Origin: Altererythrobacter sp. TH136 | Lineage (GTDB): Bacteria; Pseudomonadota; Alphaproteobacteria; Sphingomonadales; Sphingomonadaceae | Length of the DNA: 64,000 bases | Reading direction: 5' to 3' | Assembly: GCF_007065885.1 (NCBI RefSeq) | Contig: NZ_CP041409.1 | Location: 1,535,501-1,599,500, forward strand | Shown: piece by piece, positions 17,184-25,777 of the stretch | Position numbering within the stretch: position 1 is the stretch's first letter | How the letters are laid out: every line of letters begins with the position of its first letter | Translations under genes and position numbers: made by a program | Notes under the pieces: model-generated | Told to the model about the DNA's origin: nothing | Database searches by the model: none | Seen by the model: the letters and a program-made list of their open reading frames with translations, nothing else

Positions 17184-19790
17184 GTGGCGGGCGGTTCAAC
17201 TCCGATGATGGCGCAGTACCAGGCGCTGAAGGCGCAGGCGGAGGGCTGCCTGCTGTTCTACCGCATGGGCGATTTCTTCGAGTTGTTCTTCGACGATGCC
17301 CGGACCGCCGCGGGCGTGCTCGACATCGCGCTGACGAGCCGCGGCGAACATGACGGCGCGCCGGTCCCGATGTGCGGGGTGCCGGTGCACGCGGCGGAAG
17401 GCTATCTGGCGCGGCTGATCAAGGCGGGTTGCCGGGTCGCCATCGCCGAGCAGACCGAGAGCCCGGAAGAAGCCCGCAAGGCGCGCGGATCGAAGGCGCT
17501 GGTCAACCGCGAGATCGTTCGCTTCGTGACCGCGGGGACGCTCACGGAAGAGGCGCTGCTGGAGCCGCGCCGCGCGAACCTGCTGGCGGCGGTGTGCGAA
17601 TTGCGCGGCACCTGCGGCATCGCGCACGTCGATATCTCCACCGGCATGATGGCGCTGGAAGAGTGCGCGGCGAGTGATCTGGGCGCGTCGCTCGCGCGGC
17701 TCTCTCCCAGCGAAACGGTCGCGCCCGAAGGATGGGACGGGGCGCCCGAAGGGGTCATCGCGTGTTCGCGGGAGGGCTTTTCAAGCGACCGGGGGGCCGC
17801 CTCGCTGTGCCGCGTGCACGGCGTCGGGACGCTGGATGGGTTCGGCCAGTTTTCCCGAGCGATGCTGGCCGCGGCGGGCGGATTGATCGCTTACTTGGAA
17901 CATGCCGGCCGCGGAAAGTTGCCGCTGCTGTTGCCGCCAGTGGCGCGCGAGAGCGGCACGACGCTGGCGATGGACGCGGCAACCCGGGCGAGCCTGGAGA
18001 TAACCGAGAGCACCCAAGGCGGCCGCGCGGGCTCGCTATTGGCAGCGGTCGACCGATGCGTCACCGGAGCCGGCGCCCGTCAGCTCGCAGATGATCTTTC
18101 GGCACCGCTCACCGCGCGGAATGCGATCGAGGAACGGTTGGCGTTCGCCGCATGGCTGCAGGCCGACCCGTTGCTGCGCGCCGACCTGCGTGCTGCCCTG
18201 CGGGCCTTGCCCGACATCGGCCGCGCACTCGGGCGGGTCGTCGCCGGCCGGGGCAGCCCTCGCGATCTGGGCCAGGTGCGCGACGGGCTGAACGAAGCGC
18301 GCAGGATCCGCGATCACCTCGCGCGCCAAGCCGACCGTCCATTTCTACTGGAGGCGCTGCTTCCCAAGCTTGGCGGGCACGGCGCGCTGACGGATCTGCT
18401 CGACCGCGCGCTGGTCCCCGCGCCACCTACCGAGCGTGGCCAAGGCGGCTATATCGCCGAAGGCTACGACGCTGCGCTCGATGATCTGCGCCGCACGTCC
18501 GGCAATGCTCGCCGGGCGATCGCCGCGCTGGAAGGCAAGTACCGCGCGGAGACGGGCATCGCCGCGCTCAAGATTCGGCATAACGGGGTCCTGGGCTATT
18601 TCATCGAGGTGCCCGCGCGCGCCGCCGATGCGTTGATGGCGTCCGAGAGCGGGTTCACCCATCGCCAGACAATGGCGGGCGCGGTGCGGTTCAACTCATT
18701 GAGCCTTCATGAGGAAGCGAGCCGCATCGCCGAGGCGGGCGGACATGCGCTGGCCGCGGAAGACGCGCACTTCGAGGAACTGGTGGCAGAGGTCACCGCC
18801 GCGCGCGAAACGATCGCCGGCACCGCCGCTGCGGTGGCGCGGATCGACGTGGCGGCGAGCCATGCCGAACGGGCCGCCGAAGGCGGCTGGGCCCGCCCGC
18901 AGCTGGATGATGAGCCGGTGCTCCGCGTCGAGGGCGGGCGCCACCCGGTTGTCGAGGCCGCACTGGCAGCGCGCGGGGAACGGTTCGTCGCGAACGATTG
19001 CCTGATGTCGCAGTCCGACCGGCTTTGGTTGATCGGCGGGCCCAACATGGGCGGCAAATCCACCTTCCTGCGCCAGAACGCGCTGATCGTGCTGCTCGCG
19101 CAGGCCGGCAGCTTCGTCCCGGCCACGAGTGCGACCGTGGGGCTGACCGACCGCCTGTTCAGCCGGGTGGGGGCGAGCGACAACCTCGCGCGCGGACGAT
19201 CGACCTTCATGGTCGAAATGGTCGAAACCGCCGCCATCCTTGCGCTAGCGACCGAGCGGTCATTCGTGATCCTCGACGAAGTCGGTCGCGGCACCTCGAC
19301 GTACGATGGGCTTGCCCTCGCCTGGGCGGTTGCCGAAGCGGTGCACGAGAGCAATCGCAGCCGCTGCCTGTTTGCTACGCACTATCACGAGCTTTCGCGC
19401 CTCGCCGACAGTTGCGATGCGCTCTCGCTGCATCACGTCCGCGCGCGCGAGTGGAAGGGCGACCTGGTGTTGTTGCATGAGCTGGCGACGGGTCCAGCCG
19501 ATCGCAGTTATGGCCTGGCGGTCGCGCGCCTTGCCGGGGTGCCGCCGGCGGTAGTGTCACGGGCCAAGGCGGTGCTCGACAAGCTGGAGAAAGGTCGCGC
19601 GCAAACTGGCGGCCTCGCCGCCGGGCTGGGAGACCTGCCCTTGTTCGCCGCGGCTGCGGAGGCCGCGGAAGAGCAATGCGACGCGCTGCGCGATCGACTC
19701 CAGGCGCTCGACCTCGATGCGCTGACGCCGCGCGAAGCGTTTGAATTGCTGTACGATCTCAAACGGGAAGCCGGCGCAAGCGAAGCTTAA
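17184..19790 (+). CDS. mutS: DNA mismatch repair protein MutS
   Basis: An 868-residue full-length MutS. The mismatch-reading FxE motif is in YRMGDFFELFFDDA near residue 32; the ATPase has Walker A GGPNMGGKST near residue 620, Walker B LDEVGRGTSTYDG, and the ATHYHEL helix. The GTG at 17184 yields MAGGSTPMMAQYQALK, matching the conserved start; the ATG at 17205 (MMAQYQ) is an alternative. It is read divergently from the malic enzyme gene; mutL is not in the window. Confidence 0.96.
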   Translation: MAGGSTPMMAQYQALKAQAEGCLLFYRMGDFFELFFDDARTAAGVLDIALTSRGEHDGAPVPMCGVPVHAAEGYLARLIKAGCRVAIAEQTESPEEARKARGSKALVNREIVRFVTAGTLTEEALLEPRRANLLAAVCELRGTCGIAHVDISTGMMALEECAASDLGASLARLSPSETVAPEGWDGAPEGVIACSREGFSSDRGAASLCRVHGVGTLDGFGQFSRAMLAAAGGLIAYLEHAGRGKLPLLLPPVARESGTTLAMDAATRASLEITESTQGGRAGSLLAAVDRCVTGAGARQLADDLSAPLTARNAIEERLAFAAWLQADPLLRADLRAALRALPDIGRALGRVVAGRGSPRDLGQVRDGLNEARRIRDHLARQADRPFLLEALLPKLGGHGALTDLLDRALVPAPPTERGQGGYIAEGYDAALDDLRRTSGNARRAIAALEGKYRAETGIAALKIRHNGVLGYFIEVPARAADALMASESGFTHRQTMAGAVRFNSLSLHEEASRIAEAGGHALAAEDAHFEELVAEVTAARETIAGTAAAVARIDVAASHAERAAEGGWARPQLDDEPVLRVEGGRHPVVEAALAARGERFVANDCLMSQSDRLWLIGGPNMGGKSTFLRQNALIVLLAQAGSFVPATSATVGLTDRLFSRVGASDNLARGRSTFMVEMVETAAILALATERSFVILDEVGRGTSTYDGLALAWAVAEAVHESNRSRCLFATHYHELSRLADSCDALSLHHVRAREWKGDLVLLHELATGPADRSYGLAVARLAGVPPAVVSRAKAVLDKLEKGRAQTGGLAAGLGDLPLFAAAAEAAEEQCDALRDRLQALDLDALTPREAFELLYDLKREAGASEA

Positions 19791-19814
19791 CCTGTTGCGC
19801 GTAACCGGCTGTTC

Positions 19815-20177
19815 ATGCGCGGGTACATGTTTCGCAACCGTTGGTTCGCTTTGCTGTTCGTCTGCCTGACCCTGGCGGGCGTGACCAAGCTCGTAGGCAC
19901 CGACCGCGAAAGCGGCGCCATCCAAGAAGCGGCCGGCCAACTGGCCGAAACGCGCGCTCAAGCGGAGCAGTTTTCCTCTGCCACACAGGAGCCAGCTGCC
20001 GAGATTATGGACGAGCCGGACGCGATGGAGCTTGCTTCCGACGAGGAGCTGATCGACCCCGCCGTGGGGGAGGACCCCACCCCGGCGGACGATTTCATCC
20101 CCGACGACATGAGTGCCGAGGAACCGTCTGACGAGGTGGTGATCGTTTCCAACGAAGTCCCTGCGGCTGAACCGTAG
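19815..20177 (+). CDS. Hypothetical single-pass membrane protein with acidic tail
   Basis: A 120-residue protein: a short N-terminal membrane helix (WFALLFVCLTLAGVTKLV) followed by about 90 residues that are strongly acidic and rich in Pro, Ala, Glu and Asp. It starts 24 nt after mutS, so it may be read through from it. ATG 19827 is a second possible start. No family recognised; the periplasmic tail is probably disordered. Confidence 0.6.
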   Translation: MRGYMFRNRWFALLFVCLTLAGVTKLVGTDRESGAIQEAAGQLAETRAQAEQFSSATQEPAAEIMDEPDAMELASDEELIDPAVGEDPTPADDFIPDDMSAEEPSDEVVIVSNEVPAAEP

Positions 20178-20189
20178 GGATTAAAGTTT

Positions 20190-20489
20190 TTAGTACGTGC
20201 CGTCTGACGGAAGGTCCGGGTCCGGCTTCTTGTCTTCGCCGTACTTGTCCTCGTTATCGTCCATGTTTTCTTCGCCTTCATAGGCGCCCATGTCGATTCG
20301 GCCCGAGCTTTCCATATCGCGCATGTGGTCGACCAGATCCTGGACGTCGCCGCCGCCTACCTTGATGCTGGACGTGGGATCGCCCTTGCGCAGCGCGTTC
20401 GCCTGGTCGGCAACGGTCTGAGCCTGTTCCTGTTCGTCATCCTGTTCGGAATTGTGGGTTTCGGGGGCGAGGTTGGGATCGGTGGCCAT
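20190..20489 (-). CDS. Acidic hydrophilic protein, possible stress protein
   Basis: A 99-residue protein with strong negative charge (many Asp/Glu) from the ATG at 20489, preceded by AAAGGAGT. A central segment VGGGDVQDLVDHMRDMESSGRIDMGAYEGEE may fold; the ends are disordered. An EcfG-like promoter lies 27 nt upstream, so it probably belongs to the general stress set like the 9-14 kb genes. No named family recognised. Confidence 0.7.
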   Translation of the reverse strand: MATDPNLAPETHNSEQDDEQEQAQTVADQANALRKGDPTSSIKVGGGDVQDLVDHMRDMESSGRIDMGAYEGEENMDDNEDKYGEDKKPDPDLPSDGTY

Positions 20490-20515
20490 CTGGGTGATAC
20501 TCCTTTGGCCGTTCA

Positions 20516-20540
20516 ACCGTCGATGAAGCCCCGCCGTTCC
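20516..20540 (-). promoter_or_regulatory. EcfG-like promoter of acidic protein gene
   Basis: On the minus strand: GGAAC (exact), a 16-nt spacer, then CGGT (one mismatch to CGTT). It lies between the 3-hydroxybutyryl-CoA dehydrogenase stop and the 20489 start. Confidence 0.5.
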
Positions 20541-20543
20541 CGC

Positions 20544-21413
20544 TCAGCGCGTCGGTACCGGCGCTTCACCCGAATAGTCGTAGAACCCCTTGCCCGTCTT
20601 GCGCCCGAGCCACCCCGCCTCGACGTATTTCATCAGCAACGGCGCGGGCCGATACTTGCTGTCGCCGGTGGTGGTGTACAGCACCCGCACGATGTCGAGG
20701 CAGGTGTCGAGGCCGATGAAATCCGCCAGTTCGAGTGGCCCCATCGGGTGGTTGAGGCCGATCCGGCAGCCTTTGTCGATGTCCTCGATGCTCGCGGTGC
20801 CCTGCCCCAGGACAAAGACCGCCTCGTTGAGCATCGGCACCAGGATCCGATTGACCACGAAGCCGGGCTCGTCCTGCACTTCGACCACTTCCTTGCCCAG
20901 CTCCTCTGCCAGGGCGCGGGTCCTGGCGATCGTATCGGAGGAGGTCGCGAGGCCGGGGATGACCTCGATCAGGCCCATCACCGGCACCGGGTTGAAGAAA
21001 TGCAGGCCGATGAAGCGAGCCGGGTCGGGCGTCCAGTTGGCCATGCGGGTGATCGGGATGGAACTGGTGTTGCTCGCCATGATCGCATCGGCGCCCAGAA
21101 TCTTGCCGGCGCGTTCGAAGATGGCCTGCTTGACGCTTTCGTTCTCGGTGGCCGCTTCGATCACAAAGCTCGCCGCCGCCATGGGAGCGAGATCGGCAAC
21201 GGGCTCGATCCGAGCCAAGATCGCTTCGGCCTCGTTCGCCTGAAGTTTTCCGCGTCCTACCAGCCGGGTCAGGGCCGTGTCGATCGCCCCTTTACCGCGC
21301 TCTGCGGCGGGCCGGTCAATGTCGGATAGCAGCACCTTCATGCCGTGCTGCGCGATCGTCTGGGCGATGCCGGAACCCATCTGCCCCGCGCCGATAATAC
21401 CGATCGTTTGCAC
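20544..21413 (-). CDS. hbd: 3-hydroxybutyryl-CoA dehydrogenase
   Basis: A 289-residue NAD(P)-dependent dehydrogenase interconverting 3-hydroxybutyryl-CoA and acetoacetyl-CoA. The Rossmann motif [15 protein letters not shown] is at the N-terminus; [10 protein letters not shown] and [14 protein letters not shown] mark the active-site region, with the catalytic His in the latter; the C-terminal dimer domain has [15 protein letters not shown]. Length matches the family. It may serve PHB or fatty acid metabolism; no other genes of that pathway adjoin it. Confidence 0.94.
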   Translation of the reverse strand: MQTIGIIGAGQMGSGIAQTIAQHGMKVLLSDIDRPAAERGKGAIDTALTRLVGRGKLQANEAEAILARIEPVADLAPMAAASFVIEAATENESVKQAIFERAGKILGADAIMASNTSSIPITRMANWTPDPARFIGLHFFNPVPVMGLIEVIPGLATSSDTIARTRALAEELGKEVVEVQDEPGFVVNRILVPMLNEAVFVLGQGTASIEDIDKGCRIGLNHPMGPLELADFIGLDTCLDIVRVLYTTTGDSKYRPAPLLMKYVEAGWLGRKTGKGFYDYSGEAPVPTR

Positions 21414-21475
21414 CGCCTGAAACTCCTTCGCACTTGCAGCAAAGGCGGGGGGTTAGCGGCGGCCCGAATGCTTGG

Positions 21476-22051
21476 CTAGCGGTTTGCGCCCGGAATCCAG
21501 GTGATGTCGGCGCGCCCATCATCGTTGAACAGCCGCGCCAACTGGAAGAGATAATCGGACAGCCGGTTGATGTACGCAAGCGCAGCGGGGTTCACCGGCT
21601 CATGATCGGCCAGCGCGGTCATCGCCCGCTCGGCCCGGCGCACGGCCGCCCGCGCGACGTGCGTCCGCGCCGCCGCCTCGCTACCGCCAGGCAGGACGAA
21701 ACTGGTCAGCGGAGCCAGCCGCTCAGTCGCGGCGTCGATGCGGGTCTCGAGCCATTCTGATTGGCCGGGCACGATCCGCAGTACCATATCGGACGGAGTG
21801 AAATCGTCGCCCGCCGTTGCGAGGTCCGCGCCGAGATCGAACAGGTCGTTCTGAATCCGGGACAATTCCCCGCGCTCCCCTGCCGCCACGGCAGCCGCGG
21901 CAGCCGCGGCAAGACCGATCGCGGAATTTGCCTCGTCCACGGCGCCGATCGCCTCGATCCGCGCGGAGTGCTTGGCCGTGCGCGAGCCATCGACGAGGCC
22001 GGTCGACCCATCGTCACCGGTGCGGGTGTAGATCTTGTTGAGCTTGACCAT
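21476..22051 (-). CDS. Cob(I)alamin adenosyltransferase, PduO type
   Basis: A 191-residue enzyme that adenosylates cob(I)alamin to make coenzyme B12. The N-terminus YTRTGDDGSTGLVDGSRTAK is the ATP-binding motif of PduO-type transferases; RIEAIGAVDEANSAIG and a C-terminal AALAYINRLSDYLFQLAR complete the five-helix bundle. It is 19 nt downstream of a HIG1-type membrane protein gene and just upstream of the hbd gene on the same strand, so these may form one transcript. Confidence 0.93.
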   Translation of the reverse strand: MVKLNKIYTRTGDDGSTGLVDGSRTAKHSARIEAIGAVDEANSAIGLAAAAAAAVAAGERGELSRIQNDLFDLGADLATAGDDFTPSDMVLRIVPGQSEWLETRIDAATERLAPLTSFVLPGGSEAAARTHVARAAVRRAERAMTALADHEPVNPAALAYINRLSDYLFQLARLFNDDGRADITWIPGANR

Positions 22052-22070
22052 GTGCGGCGGAGTTGGGTGG

Positions 22071-22298
22071 TCAGCGAGCGATCGAGATGATGATCGCCAC
22101 CACGACGATGGCCAGCGCCTGATACTTGATCCGGTTGAACATCATCTTGTTCTGCAACAGCTGCATGTCTTGCTGCCGCTGCCCGCCTGCGTCGATGTCC
22201 GCCTTGTGCGATTGCAGGAACGCCACGATCCCCCGCACCAGCGAAACCACCACCAGACCCATGAGGACGACGAGGATGATGATGAGGAGCGTGTTCAT
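22071..22298 (-). CDS. HIG1-domain twin transmembrane protein
   Basis: A 75-residue inner-membrane protein with two hydrophobic helices (TLLIIILVVLMGLVVVSL and YQALAIVVVAIIIS) around a loop containing QDMQLLQNKMMFNRIKYQ. The second part (R-x-x-x-Q-type, NKMMFNRIKYQALA) is the bacterial HIG1 signature. Bacterial relatives of Hig1/Rcf1 may affect respiratory supercomplexes (inference). Located between gluQ and the cobalamin adenosyltransferase on the same strand. Confidence 0.85.
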   Translation of the reverse strand: MNTLLIIILVVLMGLVVVSLVRGIVAFLQSHKADIDAGGQRQQDMQLLQNKMMFNRIKYQALAIVVVAIIISIAR

Positions 22299-22307
22299 GG
22301 GTCCAAT

Positions 22308-23135
22308 CTAGGCGCGATCGATCGAAATGCCAGCGGGGAAACGGTGATTGCGCAGGCTATTTGCGAGGACCATGCCATCTCTGCCGGCACGCCGTAGCTG
22401 ATCAAGTCCCGGTGAGCCGCGCCGCTTGGCGAGCTTGCGGCCATCGGGCTCCACCAGCAAGCCGTGATGATGCCACCGCGGCACCGGTAGACCGAGCAGT
22501 GCTTGCAGCAAACGGTGGACATGGGTCGCCGCGAACAGGTCCCGCCCCCGGGTGACGAGGGTCACGCCATCGGCCGCATCATCAACCGTCGCGGCCAGGT
22601 GATAGCTCGCCGGTGCATCCTTGCGCATCAGCACCACGTCTCCAAGCAATTCAAGCCGCGCCTGCTGCGGGCCGGCAAGTTCGTCCACCCACTCCAGCGG
22701 CCCGGTCCGCGCCATTGCCCGCGCCACGTCGAGCCGCCAGGCGGCGCCGGTCGGATCGGCCGAGCTTGCGCGGCAGGCGCCGGGATAGACCGGCCCCTCC
22801 GGCCCGGATTCGCGGGCCGCAGCCGCAACCTCGGCTCGTGTGCAGGTGCAGGGATACAACAAACCCATTTCCCGCAAGCGCTCCGCCGCCGCTTCATAGC
22901 GTGGCAGCCGCGCCGACTGCGCCGGCACATCCTCCCACTCCAGCCCCAGCCAGGCGAGGTCGGCGCGGAATTCAGCGGCCAGTTCGGGCCGGCTGCGGGC
23001 GCCGTCGATATCCTCGATCCGCAGCAGGAACCGCCCGCCGCGCGCCCGCGCGAGGTCGTGCGCGACGATTGCCGAATAGGCGTGACCCAGGTGCAGCGGG
23101 CCATTGGGACTGGGCGCAAACCGGGTGACCTCCAT
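22308..23135 (-). CDS. gluQ: Glutamyl-Q tRNA(Asp) synthetase
   Basis: A 275-residue paralog of the GluRS catalytic core that glutamylates queuosine at the wobble base of tRNA-Asp. The HIGH-type motif is PSPNGPLHLGHA; the zinc knuckle uses YPCTCTRAE with a later PGACR; the KMSKS equivalent is KLAKRRG. The anticodon-binding domain of true GluRS is missing, as expected. The protein starts MEVTRFAPSPNG. queC, for queuosine precursor synthesis, is in the same window at about 43 kb. Confidence 0.93.
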   Translation of the reverse strand: MEVTRFAPSPNGPLHLGHAYSAIVAHDLARARGGRFLLRIEDIDGARSRPELAAEFRADLAWLGLEWEDVPAQSARLPRYEAAAERLREMGLLYPCTCTRAEVAAAARESGPEGPVYPGACRASSADPTGAAWRLDVARAMARTGPLEWVDELAGPQQARLELLGDVVLMRKDAPASYHLAATVDDAADGVTLVTRGRDLFAATHVHRLLQALLGLPVPRWHHHGLLVEPDGRKLAKRRGSPGLDQLRRAGRDGMVLANSLRNHRFPAGISIDRA

Positions 23136-23234
23136 CGTAGGACGTCGTTAGCGCAGCGGCGCGCGATGCCCAACGACCGGCGGACGTGCTTGTGGATGGG
23201 CGAACCTTCACCGGGTTGACGCATTCGCGGGCAA

Positions 23235-23879
23235 ATGCTCCGATGGATCAATCGGAGGCGCAGCACCCACGTGTTCAATGCCCAACTGATCGAGCGAGCA
23301 GCCCGCTTCCGCAGCGTCGAGGAAGACCCTGCGCGCGCTCTGGATAGCTGTCCGGCGCTGGTGCTCAACGCGGACTACACCCCGCTGTCGTACTATCCGC
23401 TCAGCCTGTGGCCGTGGCAGACCGCGATCAAGGCAGTGTTCCTGGAACGGGTGGACATCGTCGCCGCCTATGAACGCTGCGTCCATTCGCCCAACCTGGA
23501 CATGCAGATCCCGAGTGTGATCGCGCTCCGGCAGTACGTGCGGCCGAGCGAGTTTCCCGCCTTCACCCGCTTCAATCTGTTCCTGCGGGACCGGTTCGCG
23601 TGCCAATACTGCGGCAGCGAGCGCGACCTGACCTTTGACCATGTAGTCCCGCGCCGGCTGGGCGGGCGCACCACGTGGGAGAACATCATCACCGCCTGCG
23701 CCCCGTGCAACATGCGCAAGGGCGGCCGCACCCCCGCCCAGGCGCAGATGCACCCCCGCGTTCCGCCAATCCGCCCGACCAGCTGGCAACTCCACCAGCA
23801 TGGCAAGGCGTTTCCGCCCGGATACCTGCACGAAACCTGGCGCGACTGGCTTTACTGGGACATCGAGCTGGAAGCCTGA
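23235..23879 (+). CDS. HNH endonuclease
   Basis: A 214-residue protein. ALVLNADYTPLSYYPLSLWPWQ near residue 38 and the zinc/HNH core FACQYCG...LTFDHVVPRRLGGRTTWENI...CNMRKG define the family widely present in Alphaproteobacteria and Cyanobacteria as a chromosomal, non-mobile HNH nuclease. The ATG at 23235 adds about 14 residues before the conserved FNAQLIERAA; a GTG at that point is an alternative. It stands alone, divergently from gluQ. Role unknown. Confidence 0.9.
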   Translation: MLRWINRRRSTHVFNAQLIERAARFRSVEEDPARALDSCPALVLNADYTPLSYYPLSLWPWQTAIKAVFLERVDIVAAYERCVHSPNLDMQIPSVIALRQYVRPSEFPAFTRFNLFLRDRFACQYCGSERDLTFDHVVPRRLGGRTTWENIITACAPCNMRKGGRTPAQAQMHPRVPPIRPTSWQLHQHGKAFPPGYLHETWRDWLYWDIELEA

Positions 23880-24035
23880 GCGACGTGCAGCACGGGCTGG
23901 TCCAAGTATTTGCCCAGCCTGTCGCCCGGCCCCGGTTCATTCACCCCCGATCAGCCGCCGCCATGGACGATTTGTCCACTGGCAGCCGCAGCACACCGTG
24001 CCCATGTGCAGCGGACAGGATGACGGAGCCGCATT

Positions 24036-24470
24036 TTGGATGAACATGACAAGGTCGACTGGGCCTGGGTTTTCAAGTCGGGCTGGAAGGGTCTGTGCCC
24101 GCGCTGCGGCACCGGCCACATGTTCAAGTCATGGCTCAAGATCAGCGACCGGTGCGAAGTTTGCGGCTTGGACTACCGCTTCGCGTCACCCGACGATGGA
24201 CCCGCGTTCTTCTCGCTGACCTTCGTCGCGTTCCCGCTGCTGTTCTTCATCGTCTGGCTGCAGGTCGCGCACGAGGTTCCCGTTCCGCTCCTGGTGGCTA
24301 TCGCGATCCCCCTGATGAGTCTGGGATGCTTGCTCCCCTTGCGCCCGATCAAGGGATGGCTGGTCGCATCCCAGTTCGTGAACCGTTCGTTGGAGGCCGG
24401 CACCGGCAAGCTGTGGGCCGACATGCACGCGCGAGAGGACGAAAAACAGGAAGGCAAACCCAAGCGCTGA
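24036..24470 (+). CDS. DUF983 membrane protein with zinc ribbon
   Basis: A 144-residue protein: an N-terminal CPRCGTGHMFKSWLKISDRCEVCG zinc ribbon, then a pair of membrane helices (ALTFVAFPLLFFIVWL-like and LVAIAIPLMSLGCLLPL) and a basic C-terminal tail, the DUF983 layout. The start is the TTG at 24036 behind a GGAG site; the next in-frame ATG would cut off the first zinc ligand pair. DUF983 proteins are often near cytochrome oxidase genes, though not here. Confidence 0.88.
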   Translation: MDEHDKVDWAWVFKSGWKGLCPRCGTGHMFKSWLKISDRCEVCGLDYRFASPDDGPAFFSLTFVAFPLLFFIVWLQVAHEVPVPLLVAIAIPLMSLGCLLPLRPIKGWLVASQFVNRSLEAGTGKLWADMHAREDEKQEGKPKR

Positions 24471-24507
24471 GCAGCGCTCCGCCCGGCCCTGCCACGCGGC
24501 CGCCCGG

Positions 24508-25299
24508 TCAGATCGCGGTTCTCACGCTCAGCAGTTCAGGAAAAAACACCTGCTTGAGCACGCCTCCGAGATAGGCCACCCCCGCCGTCCCGCCGGTGCC
24601 ACGCTTGAAGCCGATAATCCGTTCGACCGTCTTCAGGTGCCCGAAGCGCCAGCGCTGAAAGTGGTATTCCAGGTCGACCAGCTTTTCAGCCAGTTCATAG
24701 AGATCCCAGTACTGTTCCGGATCGCGGTAAATCGCCGCCCAGGCCGCCTCGACTTCGGGCGACGGCGTCCAGCCGCGCTGATGCTCACGCACAAGCACGG
24801 GCTCGGGGATAGCGAAGCTGCGCCTGGCGAGCAGGCGGACGGCCTCGTCATACAGGCTCGGACGGGCGAGTTCGGCTCGCAAGGCTGCCGCAACGCCCGG
24901 CGTCGCCTCGTGCATCGTCACCATGTCGGGGTTTCGCCCGCCGAGGAGGAACTCCATCAGCCGGTACTGCGCGCTCTGGAACCCGCTGGAGCTTGCGAGG
25001 TGGGGGCGTATCTGGGAGTAATCGGCCGGGGTCATCGTGCTCAGCACATCCCACGACGAGATCAGCTGGTTCTGCGCCCGCGCCACGCGCGACAGCATCT
25101 TGAACGCCGGCCGCAGGTCATCGGCGGCAATCTCCGCCCGGGCGGCGTTCAGTTCATGCAGGCACAGTTTGAGCCACAGCTCGCTGGCCTGGTGGACGAT
25201 GATGAACAGCAGCTCGTCATGCGCGCCCGAGCTGGGATGCTGCGCCGACAGGATGCGGTCGAGGTCGAGGTAGCTCGAATACGTGACTTCGCTGGCCAT
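24508..25299 (-). CDS. kynA: Tryptophan 2,3-dioxygenase
   Basis: A 263-residue haem dioxygenase opening the indole ring of L-tryptophan to N-formylkynurenine. The start SSYLDLDRIL, the HDELLFIIVHQASELWLK segment with the active-site His, SGFQSAQYRLMEFLLG and the C-terminal RRGT-like KRGTGGTAGVAYL match the family. kynU and kynB are not nearby, so the rest of the kynurenine route must be elsewhere. It appears monocistronic or read with the DUF4112 gene upstream. Confidence 0.94.
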   Translation of the reverse strand: MASEVTYSSYLDLDRILSAQHPSSGAHDELLFIIVHQASELWLKLCLHELNAARAEIAADDLRPAFKMLSRVARAQNQLISSWDVLSTMTPADYSQIRPHLASSSGFQSAQYRLMEFLLGGRNPDMVTMHEATPGVAAALRAELARPSLYDEAVRLLARRSFAIPEPVLVREHQRGWTPSPEVEAAWAAIYRDPEQYWDLYELAEKLVDLEYHFQRWRFGHLKTVERIIGFKRGTGGTAGVAYLGGVLKQVFFPELLSVRTAI

Positions 25300-25334
25300 C
25301 GACGCCGCCTACGCGAAAGCGACGCGCCGCGGAA

Positions 25335-25757
25335 CTACCCGTCGATCGTGCGCAGCGCCGGGTAATGCTTGTCCAGATGGCGGCGGACCATCTTGAGGTT
25401 GCGACTGTTGGACCGGAACAGGAAGTCGAACGCGTCCCCCAGCACCGGGATCGAACCCACTGCCGTATCGAACGCGACGTTGCCGGTCATCTGCATCAGC
25501 TTCCACTTGGGCAGCCCCAGGTTCTTCGCCTCCCACACGATCCACATGCCCATGGCGGCGGTCACAAAATCGCCCACCACCGGCACCAGTCCGACGAGCG
25601 AATCGAGCCCGATGCGGCGGTCGACCCCCGGGAGAGCGAAGCTGCTCTCCAGCAACTGCTCCATCGCCTCGATCCGCCGGCGCACCGATGCGGGATCGCT
25701 GCCGATCGGCAGGTCGATGCCCATCGGGCGAGCTTTCGTGCGGTTCGGTTGGTCCAT
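25335..25757 (-). CDS. DUF4112 domain membrane-associated protein
   Basis: A 140-residue protein with the DUF4112 core: ALPGVDRRIGLDSLVGLVPVVGD, then AVGSIPVLGDAFDFLFRSNSRN, two short hydrophobic hairpins joined by an amphipathic helix. ATG 25757 is preferred over 25781 because of the AAAGGAAC site before it. It overlaps the region of the preceding substrate-binding protein stop closely, so they are probably co-transcribed. Function unknown. Confidence 0.87.
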   Translation of the reverse strand: MDQPNRTKARPMGIDLPIGSDPASVRRRIEAMEQLLESSFALPGVDRRIGLDSLVGLVPVVGDFVTAAMGMWIVWEAKNLGLPKWKLMQMTGNVAFDTAVGSIPVLGDAFDFLFRSNSRNLKMVRRHLDKHYPALRTIDG

Positions 25758-25777
25758 CGGCGGTTCCTTTGCCTGGA